64,000 nt of DNA from Siphonodentalium dalli (GCA_032622095.1 CP136069.1:156853043-156917042); one strand, 5' to 3'; counted from the first letter of the stretch, positions 34,710-46,182 are shown. Notes: generated from the sequence alone by a model not told the origin. Program-made: numbers and translations.

Positions 34710-34719
34710 GAACACTCAC

Positions 34720-34797
34720 TGGATTTTGACATTCACTTTCTGTGAGAGAGATTGTTATGAAAGCTGTTAAGATTATCTGTGATCTTGTACTTTCACC
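34720..34797 (-). CDS. C3-like exon 9: TED helix after the catalytic loop
   Basis: Acceptor TTATAG and donor CCA|GTGAGT bound exactly 26 codons, phase 0 to 0: GESTRSQIILTAFITISLTE then SECQNP. L-T-A-F-(V/I)-x-I-(S/A)-L-x-E is the conserved TED helix that follows the catalytic His/Asp loop. It is too short for an ordinary ORF scan but fits both neighbours precisely. Confidence 0.9.
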
Positions 34798-35088
34798 CTA
34801 TAATTAAAGAAAACATCTAAAACAGACAAATATAATTTTGCATAAAAATCCTTGACAACAGATATATGATTTCAAGTTTTGAAACATATGCCATAAGGAT
34901 GTTCTCCATCGTCTCTCGACTGAATTATGCTTTCAATGTACATAATAATGGCATTTATATAGTGCTTTTCCCCCCCTTATAAGGGGCTATATGTGTATCA
35001 AATTATTGTTGAGCAATACGGAGTCTAATGCCTGCTGCCTGTACTAGAGTGGCTTACGCTCACCCAACAAGCCGGGTCCCTAATTTAA

Positions 35089-35545
35089 CCCTTTACCCAA
35101 CAGAACGGCCCTGTGCCAATGCATTCTCTTATATATGCGAGTCGACCATAGGTCGCCTCGCATATATAAGAGAATGCATTGGCTTAACACATATTAAAAA
35201 TGATAAAATTGTTAAAGAATGTAGAAAAATATTTTAAAATTTTTTAAAAACTAAGAAAAAATTATAAAATTGTTAAAAGAATGTAAGAAAAAATGGTAAA
35301 ATGTGTTAAAAAAAGAATTTATTTTAGGCCAATGCATTCTCTTATATATGTGAGGCGACCTATGGTCGACTCGCATATATAAGAGAATGCATTGGCACAG
35401 GGCATAACAGTAACCATCACAATGTGGTCAATGAACCAGTTCCAATGATATCCATATTTGTATGGTGTTATTGAGACAGACCAAAGATATTTTAGGCTGT
35501 TGAAGCTTTATTTGGGCGTTTTTGGCCATTTTGTTGGGTAAAGGG
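35089..35545. mobile_element. Family C element, 457 bp, TTAA on both sides
   Basis: Perfect ends CCCTTTACCCAACA and TGTTGGGTAAAGGG, each next to TTAA. Two hairpins (35108-35185 and 35330-35402) are separated by an A/T-rich spacer. Terminal CCC with a TTAA duplication is piggyBac- or Kolobok-like. Confidence 0.85.
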
Positions 35546-35689
35546 TTAAGTCTGGGCGCAATGAAACGATCGCAGTATGATTGAGTGAGCCATCTTGAGG
35601 ATCACAACTTGGCATGAGATTTGGATGGCCTATGACTCAGCATTCACATATCGCTTAACTTGAAATCGAGCCACTGCCATGAAACTCAT

Positions 35690-35905
35690 TAGTCCGCCAG
35701 CAAGCGCAAACTTATATCGCTACATTGGCAGTGCTCTAACTATTGGACCACTGAACTCCAGGTATATATATATACATGTATATCAGATTTATGGACTCAG
35801 AATGATTGCTCATTACTTCAATATGCTTTCTTCTGCGAGCATGAACAAATTCTCATTTCTTATTGAAATGACCATGCAGGGTTCGCGCTGCCTATTGCCA
35901 AATTA
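35690..35905. repeat. Third, diverged copy of part of the 37-42 kb duplicated unit
   Basis: It shares GATTTATGGA, TGCTCATTACTTCAATATGC-like and AAATTCTCATTTCTTATTG-like sequence with 38850-38985 and 41205-41340. Confidence 0.65.
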
Positions 35906-35984
35906 GCAAATTGCTATAAAAACAAGGGGTACGCATCTAAGATGCTTTTGTCGAGTTTTTTGGCAGTCGAACCAAACTTCTGCC

Positions 35985-37060
35985 AATAAGGTGCACAACT
36001 CCGGGAAAAAAAGTTGGACAGTGGTATATTATTGCAATAGACCTATATACCAAATATCAATTGAATCCGTTAATATTTCATTGAGTTATCGCACTAACGG
36101 TGATAAAATTGTGATTAAAATAGACAAACTAAGACCCATAACTCCGGAAAAAAAATTCGGACAAACCTGGTTTTCGAACTCGTCCGAGATATTGTTGCAA
36201 TAGACTCATATACCAAATATTGTTTAAATTGGTTAATATTTCATTGAGTTATCGCGCTAACGGTGATAACATTGCTAAAAATAGACAAACTAAAACCCAT
36301 AACTCTGCGAAAAAAAATTCGGACAAACCTGGTTTTCGAACTCGTCCGAGATATTGTTGCAGGAGACTCATATACCAAATATTGTTGAAATCGGTTAATA
36401 TCTCATCGAGTTATCGCGCAAACGGTGATAAAATTGCTAAAAATAGACAAACTAAGACCCATAACTCTGCGAAAAAAATTAAGACAAACCTGATTTTCGA
36501 ACTCGTCTGAGATATTGTTGCAGGAGACTCATATACCAAATATTGTTGAAATCGGTTAACATCTCATCGAGTTATCGCCCTAACGGTGATAAAATTGCTA
36601 AAAATAGACAAACTAAGACCCATAACTCTGCGAAAACAATCAGACAAACTGGTTTTCGAACTCGTCCGAGATATTGTTGCAGGAGACTCATATACCAAAT
36701 ATTGTTGAAATCGGTTAATATTTCATCGAGTTATCGCGCTAACGGTGATAAAATTGCTAAAAAATAGACAAACTAAGACCCATAACTCCGGAAAAAAAAT
36801 TCGGACAAACCTGTTTTTCGAACTCGTCCGAGATATTGTTGCAAGAGTCTCATATACCAAATATTGTTGAAATTGGTTAATATTTGCGTGAGTTATCGCA
36901 CTAACGGTGAAAAACTTAACTAAAAACATCTAAGATGGATAACTCTTGTAAAAAAGTTCGGACGTGACCCATTTTCTACAGGCAGTAAATAGTCATTGGG
37001 AGCAACTGTCATACCATATTTTTTTTGAATCCGTTTACAAATGTCAAAGTTATAAGGCAT
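35985..37060. repeat. ~160 bp tandem array (CATATACCAAATATTGTTGA family)
   Basis: About six units share AAGACCCATAACTCTGCGAA, TTCGGACAAACCTGGTTTTC and GAGTTATCGCGCTAACGG, and end in a GTCCGTCCGCCCG tail. Frames inside are repeat artefacts. Confidence 0.85.
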
Positions 37061-37528
37061 TCTTTAGGTCCGTCCGCCCGCCGCCCGCCTGCCAACCGTC
37101 CCTCGTCAAACCATAAGTCGGGTTTTTGAAAAACTCGACTAAAAATGAAATAGCTCCAAAAAAATCCCGATTGGCTACAAAAAGTGGCACCTAGCTTTTT
37201 GGCATTTGGCAATTTGTACCCATCGGGCATATAATAAAGCTTACAGTTAATCCGGTCGCGACATAGCTCCTAATTAAAAGCTTATAATAGATTCGCGGCT
37301 TATGCCAGATCGACTTATTTTATCGCTGTGCTGAAAGGATTTTGAATTTCTACTCGATAATAACACTAAGCATGGCTATTGACTCTAATTTGACAAACAT
37401 TAGCCAAACAAAGGGCTTCCTTGAGTCTAAATCGTTAGGAAGCTGTGTATTGATAGTAGGTGTTAGATAAATTACCATAAATATGTCATTCGTAGCTGAG
37501 TTTTCACAAACTGTGACATACAACAAAT

Positions 37529-38150
37529 ATGAATCGTAAGCGCAAGTTAGATTTTATCAACAATGCATCATGCACGCAACACCTTCCTAAAATGAAGAAA
37601 GTTACTGATTTTTTCGGACATTCAGATAATACCGATAGTCCAAACACAGTGGTTGATTTAACATCGACGTGTGCTACACCACCTAAACCGAGCAACATAC
37701 TAGTGTCCAATGTCACGAGAACGCCACAAAAAGTTGCAAGTTCGCCAAAACGAAAATTCCGAAATGAGTGGAAAATATCTCGCGAATGGCTATCATTCGA
37801 TGGAGACAAAAATGTTATGTTCTGTTCTACATGCCGTGCTGCGAATGTTAACAACATGTTCGTAACTGGTTGTAGTATCATGAAGAAAGATCGACGTGTG
37901 CTACACCACCTAAACCGAGCAACATACTAGTGTCCAATGTCACGAGAACAACACAAAAAGTTGCAATTTCGCCAAAACGAAAATTCCGAAATGAGTGGAA
38001 AATATCTCGCGAATGGCTATCATTCGATGGAGACAAAAATGTTATGTTCTGTTCTACATGCCGTGCTGCGAATGTTAACAACATGTTCGTAACTGGTTGT
38101 AGTATCAAGAAGAAAGATCTTATTCTGATACACGAGCTAACCAAAGGTAT
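37529..38150 (+). pseudogene. TTF-type zinc-finger protein exon (ZNF862/ZMYM-like), unit 1, internally duplicated
   Basis: The frame starts MNRKRKLDFINNASCTQHLP and has MKKVTDFFGHSD. The TTF-type block is KRKFRNEWKISREWLSFDGD, MFCSTCRAANVNNMFVTGCS and MKKD. It resembles the N-terminal part of ZNF862-like, hAT-related proteins (FR-x-EW...WL-x-(F/Y)D...MFC-x-x-C...NxF-x-x-G). A ~227 bp internal tandem duplication (about 37664-37890 repeated at 37891-38117) shifts the frame, so the second TTF block (37930-38205) is in a new frame. The second copy ends at LTKG and a donor-like GTATGT. The hAT catalytic part is not present. Confidence 0.7.
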
Positions 38151-38584
38151 GTATACTATGTTTCAAATTATATTTAAATATCACGCTATGTACAACGGGG
38201 AGTAACTCTATCATTCATTTCTGTCATTTTCACACACAATTGTATTCGATACGTCACAAGTACGGCATTGCCGGAAATTGTCGAGGATATCCGATTGTTT
38301 AAAATGGGATGTAACTCTACCATTTATGTTCATCATTATTGTTAGTTGGAACTTCTCAGGTTTACTCGCATCGTCCGAAAATCTTCGATATAAATTTTGA
38401 CAAAGTGTTATTGTTACTAAAAGAATGGTAATTAAATATGTTTAATGGCATAGTGGCTCCAAAATATATTGGTCAGAAAAAAAGTGGCAACAGAAAGTAT
38501 AAAGTGGCTCTAAAAATAATGCAAATGGCAACATTGTTGACACCTGGAAATTTTGGGCCAGCGCGAACCCTGTGACCATGTATA

Positions 38585-38712
38585 CAGTGATGCTCTGAGT
38601 AATCAGGGAGATCTTTCCGATGAATGGCAACAAGCCATATTTCCTACTAAATCCTGAAAAGTTACCCATAATTCTGCTGTGGTTAAAAAGTCGATTACTT
38701 AGAGCATTACTG
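38585..38712. mobile_element. Family A MITE, left arm deleted
   Basis: The short left end CAGTGATGCTCTGAGTAATC is joined to a full right arm ending GCATTACTG. It occupies the same site as the full element in unit 2. Confidence 0.8.
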
Positions 38713-39289
38713 TAGATCGGCATGGCACATTGATATGTCCCTCATCTCAGATCAAGCTTGAGAAATGTTTAAACAGAAATAATCTACCGTTATATTGGAA
38801 CTTCACAATGCACTTCCTCCAAAACTGTGACCATATGATTACTGGTACTGATGTATTTATATATATAAGATTTATGGAGGCACAGGCTCAGTTTGAGTGT
38901 TCATTGCTTCAATGTGCTTACTTCATTGAACGTGGACAAGTTCTCATTTGTTATCGAAATGGCCATGTATCGCAAATACATATATTTTAACAACAAAACA
39001 TATGATTTGATAAATTAATTTGGATGAGTGTTTCAAGCTTGAAGCTTTCGGACTGTATCTCCAAGATTTCCAGCTATTAGAATAATACAGTCAGTAAGAC
39101 AATCGGCAAAACATACAGCAATGGTTATCAGGGACCGAACTAGCTATAAGATTTCAGGAGCCAGTTTACAAACCTATACGGCAAATTTGGGAGCCAGATT
39201 TCACACTTGAGAGCCAGAAATTCAGCATTTGATTTTTATGATTCAAAACAAACATAAACTCTGAAATATTTTAATACATAACTTCAAAC

Positions 39290-39470
39290 AACACAAAAAA
39301 GTCTGATTGATTATTAGAGTGGTAAACTTAACACAAAGAAAGTCTGATTGATTATTAGAGTGGTAAACTTAACATTTAAAGTCTGATTGATTATTAGAGT
39401 GGTAAACTTAACATTTAAAGTCTGATTGATTATTAGAGTGGTAAACTTAACATTTAAAGTCTGATTTATG
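39290..39470. repeat. 39-40 bp minisatellite, 4 copies
   Basis: The unit includes GTCTGATTGATTATTAGAGT and GGTAAACTTAACATTTAAA. Confidence 0.88.
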
Positions 39471-39930
39471 CAGCCATAGTATGTGCTTAGTTAATTTCTA
39501 GCAAATTGCTATAAAAAAAATGAAATGGCTCCAAAAAAATCCTGATTGGCTACAAAAAGTGGCACCTAGCTTTTTGGCATTTGGCAATTTGTACCCATCG
39601 GGCATATAATAAAGCTTACAGTCAATCGGTCGGAAAAAAACACACATTGATATCCGGTCGCGACATAGCTCCTAATTAAAAGCTTATAATAGATTCACGG
39701 CTTATGCCAGATCGACTTATTTTATCGCTGTGCTGAAAGGGTTTTGAATTTCTACTCGATAATAACACTAAGCACGGCTATTGACTCTAATTTGACAAAC
39801 ATTAGCCAAACAAAGGGCTTCCTTGAGTCTACATCGTTAGGAAGCTGTGTATTGATAGTAGGTGTTAGATAAATTACCATAAATATGTCATTCATAGCTG
39901 AGTTTTCACAAACTGTGACATACAACAAAT

Positions 39931-40330
39931 ATGAATCGTAAGCGCAAGTTAGATTTTAGCAACAATGCATCAGACACGCAACATCCTCCTAAAATGAAGA
40001 AAGTTACTGATTTCTTCGGACATTCAGATAATACCGATAGTCCAAACACAGTGGTTGATTTAACATCGACGTGTGCTACACCACCTAAACCGAGCAACAT
40101 ACTAGTTAGTGTCCAATGTCACGAGAACGCCACAAAAAGTTGCAAGTTCGCCAAAACGAAAATTCCGAAATGAGTGGAAAATATCTCGCGAATGGCTATC
40201 ATTCGATGGAGACAAAAATGATATGTTCTGTTCTAAATGCCGTGCTGCGAATGTTAACAACATGTTCGTAACTGGTTGTAGTATCATGAAGAAAGATCTT
40301 ATTCTGAAACACGAGCTAACCAAAGGTATG
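39931..40330 (+). pseudogene. TTF-type zinc-finger protein exon (ZNF862/ZMYM-like), unit 2, frameshifted
   Basis: It has the same content as unit 1 (MNRKRKLDFSNNASDTQHPP, then KRKFRNEWKISREWLSFDGD and MFCSKCRAANVNNMFVTGCS, then LKHELTKG). An extra 4 bases (ACTAGTTAGTGTCC in place of ACTAGTGTCC near 40107) shift the frame between the N-terminal and TTF parts. It ends at a donor-like GTATGT. The internal duplication of unit 1 is absent. Confidence 0.7.
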
Positions 40331-40765
40331 TATACTATGTTTCAAATTATATTTAAATATCACGCTATGTACAACGGGGAGTAACTCTATCATTCATTTC
40401 TGTCATTTTCACACACAATTGTAATCGATATGTCACAAGTATGGCATTGCCGGAAATGCCGAGGATATCTGATTGTTTAAAATGGGATGTAACTCTACCA
40501 TTTATGTTCATCATTATTGTTAGTCGGAACTTCTCGGGTTTACTCGGATCGTCCGAAAATCTTCGATATTAATTTTGACAAAGTATTATTGTTACTAAAA
40601 GAACGGTAATTAATAAATATGTTTAATGGCATAGTGGCTCCAAAAAATATTGGTCGGAAAAAAAGTGGCAACAGAAAGTATAAAGTGGCTCTAAAAATAA
40701 TGCAAATGGCAACATTGTTGGCACCTGGAAATTTTGGGTCAGCACGAACCCTGTGACCATGTATA

Positions 40766-41067
40766 CAGTGATGCTCTAAGTAATCGACTTCTTAACCACA
40801 GCAGAATTATGGGTAACTTTTCAGGATTTAGTCGGAAATATGGCTTGTTGCCATTCATCGGAAAGCTCTCCCCGAGAGCTTTCCGATGAATGGCAACAAG
40901 CCATATTTCCGACTAAATCGGGGAGAGCTTTCCGATGAATGGCAACAAGCCATATTTTTTCCAACAGCTTTCCGATGAATGACAACAAGCCATATTTCCG
41001 ACTAAATCCTGAAAAGTTACCCATAATTCTGCTGTGGTTAAGAAGTCGATTACTTAGAGCATTACTG
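40766..41067. mobile_element. Family A MITE with a third arm
   Basis: The full left and right arms are separated by an additional partial right arm (about 40905-40965), so the sequence CTTTCCGATGAATGGCAACA occurs three times in a row. It probably arose by template switching in the hairpin. Confidence 0.85.
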
Positions 41068-41655
41068 TAGATCGGCATGGCACATTGATATGTCCCTCAT
41101 CTCAGATCAAGCTTGAGAAATGTTTAAACAGAAATAATCTACCCTTATATTGGAACTTCACAATGCACTTCCTCCAAAACTGTGACCATATGATTACTGG
41201 TACTGATGTATTTATATATATAAGATTTATGGAGGCACAGGCTCAGTTTGAGTGCTCATTGCTTCAATGTGCTTACTTCAGTGAACGTGGACAAGTTCTC
41301 ATTTGTTATCGAAATGGCCATGTATCGCAAATACATATATTTTAACAACAAAACATATGCTTTGATAAATTATTTTGGATGAGTGTTTCAAGCTTGAAGC
41401 TTTTGACTGTATCTCCAAGATTTCCAGCTATTAGAATAATACAGTCAGTAAGACAATCGGCAAAACATACAGCAATGGTTATCAGGGACCGAACTAGCTA
41501 TAAGATTTCAGGAGCCAGTTTACAAGCCTATACAGCAAATTTGGGAGCCAGATTTCACATTTGAGAGCCGGAAATTCAGCATTTGATTTTTATGATTCAA
41601 AACAAACATAAACTCTGAATTTTTTTAATACATAACTTCAAACAACACAAAAAAG

Positions 41656-41808
41656 TCTGATTGATTATTAGAGTGGTAAACTTAACATTTAAAGTCTGAT
41701 TGATTATTAGAGTGGTAAACTTAACATTTAAAGTCTGATTGATTATTAGAGTGGTAAACTTAACATTTAAAGTCTGATTGATTATTAGAGTGGTAAACTT
41801 AACATTTA
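41656..41808. repeat. 39 bp minisatellite, 4 copies
   Basis: Unit 2 counterpart of 39290-39470. On the minus strand it reads as a 13-residue repeat (NVKFTTLIINQTL) joined to a short unrecognised frame (41820-42004) with FMMVKIEGPDTECFQF. Confidence 0.88.
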
Positions 41809-42710
41809 CAGGTTTGTGTTCTTTGATAGTTTTTTTGTAGCAATGCTTTCCTGTTCTTGCTTGTACCCACTTATCAAATGCCTTATAAAACTGGAAGCAT
41901 TCTGTATCTGGACCCTCAATCTTTACCATCATGAAGGAGTTCAAACTTTTGATATTAGATTTGAGTGTCTCTAAAATTAAAATCACGGAATCATTGGGAA
42001 TCAATTAAGATTTTCCAGTACTAGTAATGGATCGCGTTTTGTTTGCCATTGAACAAGGCAATACAAAGTTTAAATATATATTTGTACACTATAAAATGGT
42101 GATCTCGGATAATTTTGTCATCTAAATATATTCAGTAACATCAGGTAACAACGGTGAATTTGAAGAGTACGTACTGATAGTTTTAATAATGTTTGAGGTC
42201 CGCTCGATTCACATTCTGTTATTGCATATACAAAACACGGAATACCACAAGACAGAAACGGAACTTGGGTTTATGCAGCCATAGTATGCGCTTAGTTAAT
42301 TTAGAGTTACATCCCATTGAGTGCATGCTGCCAAATATACTCAAATTTCTGGATAATCAAACCAAATGGCACCAACTTGAGTGACGCATTTGCTTTGTCT
42401 TTACTAGTATCATGTCTAGCCTTGTAGTTGGGTCAAACTGGACGTCGTTTCTTTGCTTTGTTTAGCATTTTACAATGCCATGGTCATTGGTTGTCAACTA
42501 CGAAAGTCAAACTACACGCGCGCCAGACCACATACCTGTAATAAACTTTTACGTGCCGGGACAACAAATATACGTGCCAATTGCATGCTGGTGACTGGCT
42601 AGGTCGATCCCTGGGTTATATGTCATGTGACGTCGATGTTGTTCTATATTCCACACAATTGTGTGGAACAGCATGAAATAGATGACACAGGCTGAGATGG
42701 AGGAACGCAA

Positions 42711-43134
42711 GTCTGAATTTAGTGTCTGACATTTGCGGAATGAGGTACCCAGAGGGTGAATTTAGTAATGCTATCCCACACAGGGCTAGCATCACCAAGT
42801 TTACCCTCTTGGGACCTCATTCTGCTTAGGCCTCATCTTCTGGGAAGTATCTATAGTCTCAAACTAACATTGCTTTAGTTACTTTTTCCCTTCTGTTGAG
42901 TTTCTATATCCCCTAATTTGAAGAAGATAAAATGCATAATCAAAGTGACTAATGGGTGAACATCACCAACTTCAACTGGGGAACTTCAATCTAATCCTAG
43001 GTCTCCCACAGCAGTTGAGGCCTAAGCAGAATGAGGTCCCCAAACGGCAAATTTGGTGCTGCTAGCCCACTGTGTGGGATAGTGTTACTAAATTCACCCT
43101 CTTGGAACCTCATTCTGCAAATGTCAGACACACT
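42711..43134. mobile_element. Family B MITE, full length
   Basis: Ends AGTCTGAATTTAGTGTCTGA and TGTCAGACACACTAAATTG, with both inner arms and the AAACTAACATTGC centre. It stops about 28 bp from the exon 8 donor. Confidence 0.88.
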
Positions 43135-43162
43135 AAATTGATGCATGGAACAAAATACTTAC

Positions 43163-43325
43163 AGCAATGGTTAGATCCCAGAGATCATATATATCAGTGA
43201 ATGATCCATCGTCTTTCTGGTGGGTTATAATCCATGTCACAGCAGGACATATTGCTTTCTCTGTATCCACGCTATGAATCACTTTTTTTGTGAATGAAAG
43301 GATCTTAACAGCAAAAGCCGACAAC
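43163..43325 (-). CDS. C3-like exon 8: TED, catalytic-loop region
   Basis: Acceptor TTATTCAG and donor GCT|GTAAGT bound 163 bases, phase 2 to 0. Joined to exon 7 it gives W-LSAFAVKILSF, then VIHSVDTEKAICPAVTWI, then ITHQKDDGSFTDIYDLWDLT. In C3 the catalytic His is eight residues after the F of DG-x-F and five before the next G. Both anchors place Asp here (the D of LWDL). Confidence 0.93.
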
Positions 43326-44163
43326 CTGAATAAGCAAGAATCTGTATTAAAGTACGTACCAATCCTGGAAATAACTCAAATGTTGGTGCTTACCAAAAGA
43401 CAGGCACCAATTGGTTGCCAATCATTATTAAATGTTCACAAAGTATATAATTTGTGTTATGGGACAGTACAGGCATTTAATAAACAAATACATCTAATAA
43501 GAAATTAAGTGAGCAAATTCATTCATTTGAAACCGAAAATAAAACTTGATGCACACAATGCGTGCCTTTGTTAACACTTGCTACTGCACATCCAGTACTA
43601 GTTTTGGAGTGTGTGCCAAATGATCACTTCATCTAATGAATGAAGGATGTATTAATTAACTAGCTGTACCTACAATAATGAGCAATGCAATTGGATAAAA
43701 CATATATGTCTGATGCTGTTTGTTTTCTTTATTAGAAATGACTCGAATGTTATGGTGGCATAAATTGGAACCGGTCACAATGACAGGCACAAACAGACAT
43801 TCATCGGTCACTTGAGCATTTTTGACCAGTCATTGACCGTGACATGACACTTATTTCCAGGCCTGTGAAGCAAGAGTTCAGGTAAACAGACACAACTTAT
43901 TGCTTTTACTATTTAACTTTCACTAAAACTTTATATCACAACAAAAACACTTTCTGAGAATGTTAGAAATCGCCATCAACCTGGCTAACACACCACTAGG
44001 TGAGCCTCTGTCTTACTTTGAACTCCAAGTGATGGTTGTTCGTTACTAAGTGGAAAAGGTCACCAATATAACCACCCTGGTTTCATGTTTATAGAATGAT
44101 AGATTTTGCATAGATTGAACACATTATCATCTTCATTATATATTATATTCATTAAATTATGGA
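43326..44163. other. Intron 7 sequence, nothing recognised
   Basis: No repeat family or exon-like signal was identified. Confidence 0.4.
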
Positions 44164-44286
44164 AAAAAATTCAGGATTTAGTCAGAAATATGAGCTTTCC
44201 CATGAATGGCAACAAGCCATATTTCCGATTAAATAATGAACAATTATTCTGCGGTGGTTAAGGAGTCGATTATTTAGGGCATTACT
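44164..44286. mobile_element. Family A MITE, internally shortened
   Basis: TTCAGGATTTAGTCAGAAAT arm remnant, then a right arm ending GGGCATTACTG. Confidence 0.75.
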
Positions 44287-44604
44287 GATATTAACATCCA
44301 TTTCTATTTCTTCTAATTCAGTTTAGTACTATCGGTTCATATTTCTTCATAATATTTGCATCCTTCAGTAAACCTTTTTTTAACACAAGACCTATAGATG
44401 GAATTTGGAACATATTTCCAAATTGGAAATCCAGTTTTAACCGCCTTCAACTTTAAAACATTTTAAGACCTCATTGGAAATGAAAAGAGCGTCTATTTCA
44501 GCCTTTGACCAACAACCATCATGAAATGGGACCCAACAGCGGCAATGACTCGAAAATACAAACCGTTAATATCATTTCTAATCTAAAGTTGAAGTTAGAA
44601 AAAG

Positions 44605-45187
44605 AAAGTGCACATGACACAGTAGCTCAACATGGAGAGAGGATAATGTCATACATTACAGTCAATGGAGCGATAAGGAATGCAGAAAGATTAAATGTTT
44701 ATGTAATACTAGAGCTCATCCCGGAGAGCCATATTAAGTTTGGTGAAGATCGGATGAAGGATGTGGTCTGTAGGGTGTGCCAAATGATTTAGTCATGCAA
44801 CCAGTAAAATCCAAGATAGCTCCCCGGCAGCCATGTTTTTCATCGAAATTTTTTCAAATTCAATAGCTCTCATCTAGAGGTGATCCCTAACAGGCCTGTA
44901 AATTTTCAAACATTTCTCCAATAATTGTGGGCTGCAGGATGTGCCAATGATTTCAAATGTGAAATCCAAGATTGCTGCGGTCGTCCATGTTTTTTTAACA
45001 AATTTCGAAAGAAATGGTAAGCTTCCATCGACAGGTCACCCCGAGGATCCATTTGAAGTTTGATAATGATCGGATGAGGATTGTCGCCTGTAGGGTGTGT
45101 CAAAGGAAATTGTTAACAGACAGACAGACGACATTGCCAACCCATGGCAATAGCTCAAACTTGCAAGACTTCATCAAGTTGAGCTGA
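44605..45187. mobile_element. Family D element, diverged
   Basis: Head CACATGACACAGTAGCTCAA, cores GGATGTGGTCTGTAGGGTGT and AAATCCAAGATTGCTGC, tail CATGGCAATAGCTCAAACTT and AAGTTGAGCTGAAG. Confidence 0.75.
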
Positions 45188-45243
45188 AGATGATCAAACA
45201 ATCATGCCCCGGCAGACCATGGCTAACCGAGGATACACAGGTG

Positions 45244-45449
45244 CAAGCCTGCAAATAGTGTGTCTGTCATGCTGGGATCATTAAATTCACCTTCAACTTC
45301 AATTGGCGAAATTCAAACTGATCTCCCATAGCAGTTTAGTCCTACAGAGGGTGAATTTGGTGATGCTAGCCAGCTGTGCGGAATAGCGTCACTAAATTAA
45401 CCCTCTGGGGACCTCATGCTGCAAATGACAGACACACTATTTCAAGGCT
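45244..45449. mobile_element. Family B MITE, internally deleted
   Basis: Ends AGCCTGCAAATAGTGTGTCT and GACACACTATTTCAAGGCT. It stops about 12 bp from the exon 7 donor. Confidence 0.85.
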
Positions 45450-45460
45450 CGTCTACACAC

Positions 45461-45536
45461 CAAACACTGGATGGGTTGTCAGGAAACACAGCATAGGATC
45501 CATCATTCTTCATGTACTGCAAGATGTTCATATACC
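45461..45536 (-). CDS. C3-like exon 7: TED early helix
   Basis: Acceptor GTTTTTCAG and donor TTTG|GTGTGT bound 76 bases, phase 1 to 2: YMNILQYMKNDGSYAVFPDN and PSSVW. This is the GY-x-x-x-L-x-Y-x-x-x-DGSY-x-x-F...S-x-W block, with the W codon split across the intron. Confidence 0.92.
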
Positions 45537-45599
45537 CTGAAAAACAAAAAGTAACATCTTTGTTCTCAAAATAACCTGCCTGAGTTAATCAATGATTAA

Positions 45600-45922
45600 C
45601 CTCTTCGCTGCTATGACGTCTGTAACAATTGCACATCATAAAAGTGCATGTCGTGTGCTATATGGTCTGTAGGTACTACGGACCTACTTCAGCACACTAG
45701 CAGTAGACCATTATTCATAACTAGAACTCAGAATTTGGTGCATCGGAATAACTGTATCTCGAAGTTTCGAACAGTGTATGGTGTTCCAAGATAGTGAATG
45801 ATAGTAGCCTTTCAACTGAGTCAGTTTTATGGTTTATTCCCATTATATTTTTCCACTGGAAAATAGAAATAATGTCAACAGCCCAGCACATGACTTGATA
45901 ACATCATTTAGCAGTGAAGAGG
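45600..45922. mobile_element. TTAA-flanked MITE, piggyBac-like ends
   Basis: CCTCTTCGCTGCTA and TAGCAGTGAAGAGG, each flanked by TTAA (45596-45599, 45923-45926). Confidence 0.8.
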
Positions 45923-45979
45923 TTAAGATATCAACCATATGGGTCATATTTTGGTTAATTCTCGACATGAAGTATATAA

Positions 45980-46051
45980 TATAACATATATAACAGAATG
46001 CATTGGCACAGGGTTTTCGCCAAAAAATTCAGGAATTTCCAGTCATGGAAG
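45980..46051. mobile_element. Family C right end
   Basis: GAATGCATTGGCACAGGG, TTTTCGCCAAAAAATTCAGG and TCATGGAAGGG before TTAA. Confidence 0.7.
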
Positions 46052-46182
46052 GGTTAAAGTCTACCACAGAGTTTACCATAATATTATTTGTTTTCCTTTG
46101 AAGCTATGGGCTCATATTTTGAAACTTAACCATCCTTACTCCATAATTTGCTCGAATTCTCACTGATTTTGAATGAAAACAA

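Larger units (their letters stand above)
37141..39476. repeat. Tandem segmental duplication, unit 1
   Basis: About 2.35 kb from AATGAAATAGCTCCAAAAAA to the TTATGCAGCCATAGTATGTG block, closely matching 39513-41820. Unit 1 has an extra internal ~227 bp duplication and a shortened family A element. Confidence 0.88.
39513..42300. repeat. Tandem segmental duplication, unit 2
   Basis: It matches unit 1. An extra ~460 bp (about 41808-42267) lies before the shared TTTATGCAGCCATAGTATG end. It also lacks the 36-37 kb tandem array that precedes unit 1 after TAGCAAATTGCTATAAAAA. Confidence 0.85.

Noticed and set aside
41820-42004. Minus-strand frame FMMVKIEGPDTECFQFYKAF
   Set aside because: Exon-like with a possible acceptor, but no family recognised and no partner exon. 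Left unassigned.
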